A DNA stretch of 64,000 bases from Sporosalibacterium faouarense (GTDB lineage Bacteria > Bacillota > Clostridia > Tissierellales > VENL01), in contig NZ_JAETGO010000094.1 in the NCBI RefSeq assembly GCF_016765695.1, positions 1 to 64,000 of the forward strand, written 5' to 3'. A program made the position numbers and the translations under genes. Below the pieces are notes generated by a model. The model made no database searches, was not told the origin of the DNA, and saw nothing but the letters and a program-made list of their open reading frames with translations. Positions 63,913 to 64,000 of the stretch are shown here, piece by piece. Every line of letters begins with the position of its first letter. Position 1 is the stretch's first letter.

Positions 63913-64000
63913 AGAGAGAAAATTGTTAAAAATAAGATGAGAAAGGTGTATTGTAAAAATATACTAGAAAATCTATAGCTATAAATATTTTATAAGTGTT

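Noticed and set aside
63930-63990. Possible spoVM or other small gene after rpe
   Set aside because: The only short frame is 13 codons and lacks the conserved SpoVM sequence.
1-64000. CRISPR arrays, prophage, rRNA operons and complete insertion sequences
   Set aside because: No regularly spaced repeats, integrase, phage structural genes, rRNA or transposase frames were seen; only the IS605-type end at the left edge is mobile-element related.

Overview
The window is AT-rich (roughly 30% GC by eye) chromosomal DNA of a spore-forming, Gram-positive anaerobe of the Clostridia. The evidence is strong AGGAGG ribosome binding sites, T-box and PyrR control, spoIVA and a YteA-type sporulation protein, RemA, DivIVA, SepF, class 1B PyrD with PyrK, RqcH and a PASTA kinase. 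Gene order resembles Tissierellales-type Clostridia, but that placement is an inference and the species cannot be named from this window.

Layout. Bases 1-58 are the right end of an IS200/IS605-type transposon whose body lies outside the window. A histidine T-box then precedes hisS-aspS. Next come a RseC-like protein, a membrane-fused spermidine-synthase-like protein and a CsoR-type repressor (3.8-6.8 kb), three exported lipoproteins of which two are peptidases (7.2-13.1 kb), and a split ThrE exporter on the minus strand. From 15 to 24 kb lie glyA, a YIEGIA/capping pair, a DUF512 radical SAM protein, der, plsY, gpsA, spoIVA and tRNA-Pro(GGG). From 24 to 32 kb is a division and envelope cluster (HlyD-like protein, yggS, sepF, yggT, ylmH, divIVA, a 47-residue membrane peptide, DUF5665, a YteA-type protein, lspA, rluD). 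The pyrimidine cluster pyrR-uraA-pyrC-F-K-D-E (32-38.5 kb) carries two PyrR elements. Then follow two DUF4358 lipoproteins with an MBOAT/DHHW acylation pair, a TetR-ABC exporter cassette, and rqcH on the minus strand. The last 16 kb is a dense housekeeping run: yicC, remA, gmk, rpoZ, coaBC, priA, def, fmt, DUF116, a zinc peptidase, rsmB, rlmN, prpC, prkC, rsgA, rpe.

How it works together. Most genes serve translation, cell division and sporulation, envelope lipid and lipoprotein processing, and pyrimidine supply. The most unusual regulation is in the pyr cluster. The first PyrR element feeds an ordinary intrinsic terminator. In the second, the hairpin opposite the PyrR stem captures the ribosome binding site of uraA. 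A further terminator between uraA and pyrC has the uraA stop codon in its loop. Other points for follow-up are the IS605 end with its predicted guide, the small membrane peptide at 28.8 kb, a short repeat flanking the ABC cassette, and an unassigned structured stretch after aspS. I found no CRISPR array, prophage or complete insertion sequence.
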